64,000 nt of DNA. Source: Endotrypanum monterogeii. Taxonomy: Eukaryota; Euglenozoa; Kinetoplastea; Trypanosomatida; Trypanosomatidae. Positions 63,933 to 64,000 of this stretch are shown here, one piece after another. Numbering within the stretch: the first letter of the stretch is position 1; each line of letters begins with the position of its first letter. Under the pieces are notes generated by a model. The model worked only from the letters and a program-made list of their open reading frames with translations. It ran no database searches and was not told where the DNA came from. The position numbers and the translations under genes are program-made. Where the stretch lies: contig CM007347.1 of the NCBI GenBank assembly GCA_000333855.2, forward strand, positions 492,367 to 556,366. Reading direction: 5' to 3'.

Positions 63933-64000
63933 TTCATATTCTTTTCGCTCTGTGCCGCTGCTCGCTTTCTGACTGAAATATTTTCGCAACTGGAGAGTGG
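62902..64000. other. Intergenic region at right edge
   Basis: No gene seen. G-rich run (62912-62938), C-rich run (63103-63112), pyrimidine-rich stretches and a TA run (63905-63933). The right end is probably the 5' side of a further plus-strand gene beyond the window. Confidence 0.5.

Noticed and set aside
63434..63976. 180-codon frame at the right edge
   Set aside because: Begins in T-rich low-complexity sequence and ends in a TA microsatellite; no domain.
1..64000. CRISPR arrays, bacterial-type operons, prophage or integrase genes
   Set aside because: No regularly spaced repeats with spacers and no bacterial-type genes; the window is eukaryotic nuclear DNA.

Overview
The window is nuclear DNA of a kinetoplastid (trypanosomatid) protist, most likely Leishmania or a close relative. 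The support is an architecture of long, intronless, single-strand gene clusters; intergenic spaces full of polypyrimidine runs (on the sense strand) and CA/TA microsatellites; very high GC3 in most genes; and a small lysine/alanine-rich histone H1 without a globular domain. The genus, and the impression that this corresponds to Leishmania chromosome 27, are inferences from memory of the family and were not tested.

Layout. Genes from the left edge to about 24.77 kb all lie on the minus strand: an eIF2B delta-type subunit, two unrecognised coiled-coil or charged proteins, a damaged and incompletely assembled histone H1 tandem array, a STRAP-like WD-repeat protein, chaperonin CCT beta, and a ZnT/CDF zinc transporter. 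Between 24.77 and 26.52 kb the coding strand flips. This is a divergent strand-switch region, the class of site where kinetoplastid RNA polymerase II transcription normally starts in both directions. From 26.52 kb to the right edge all genes are on the plus strand: a USP8-like deubiquitinase, an unrecognised 400-residue protein, a degenerate RNase III-fold protein, a leucine-rich-repeat protein, an armadillo-like helical protein, a SAM-RGG-CCCH-KH protein with an orphan helicase C-terminal lobe, arginyl-tRNA synthetase, a JmjC oxygenase, a membrane protein, a coiled-coil protein, and two proteins with similar proline/tyrosine-rich tails.

No operon-style functional linkage is expected. Genes in each cluster would be co-transcribed and separated by trans-splicing and polyadenylation. 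Translation and RNA metabolism (eIF2B delta, ArgRS, the SAM-CCCH-KH protein, the RNase III-fold protein) and protein homeostasis (CCT2, USP) are well represented.

The most notable structures are a nearly identical 392-bp inverted repeat pair (16462-16853 and 25707-26098), which brackets STRAP, CCT2 and the zinc transporter and has one arm inside the strand-switch region; the SAM-RGG-CCCH-KH-orphan RecA2 architecture; and two assembly problems (the H1 array around a 10-N gap and a 0.5-kb sequence duplicated on both sides of a 20-N gap). No tRNA, rRNA, CRISPR array or autonomous transposon could be supported.
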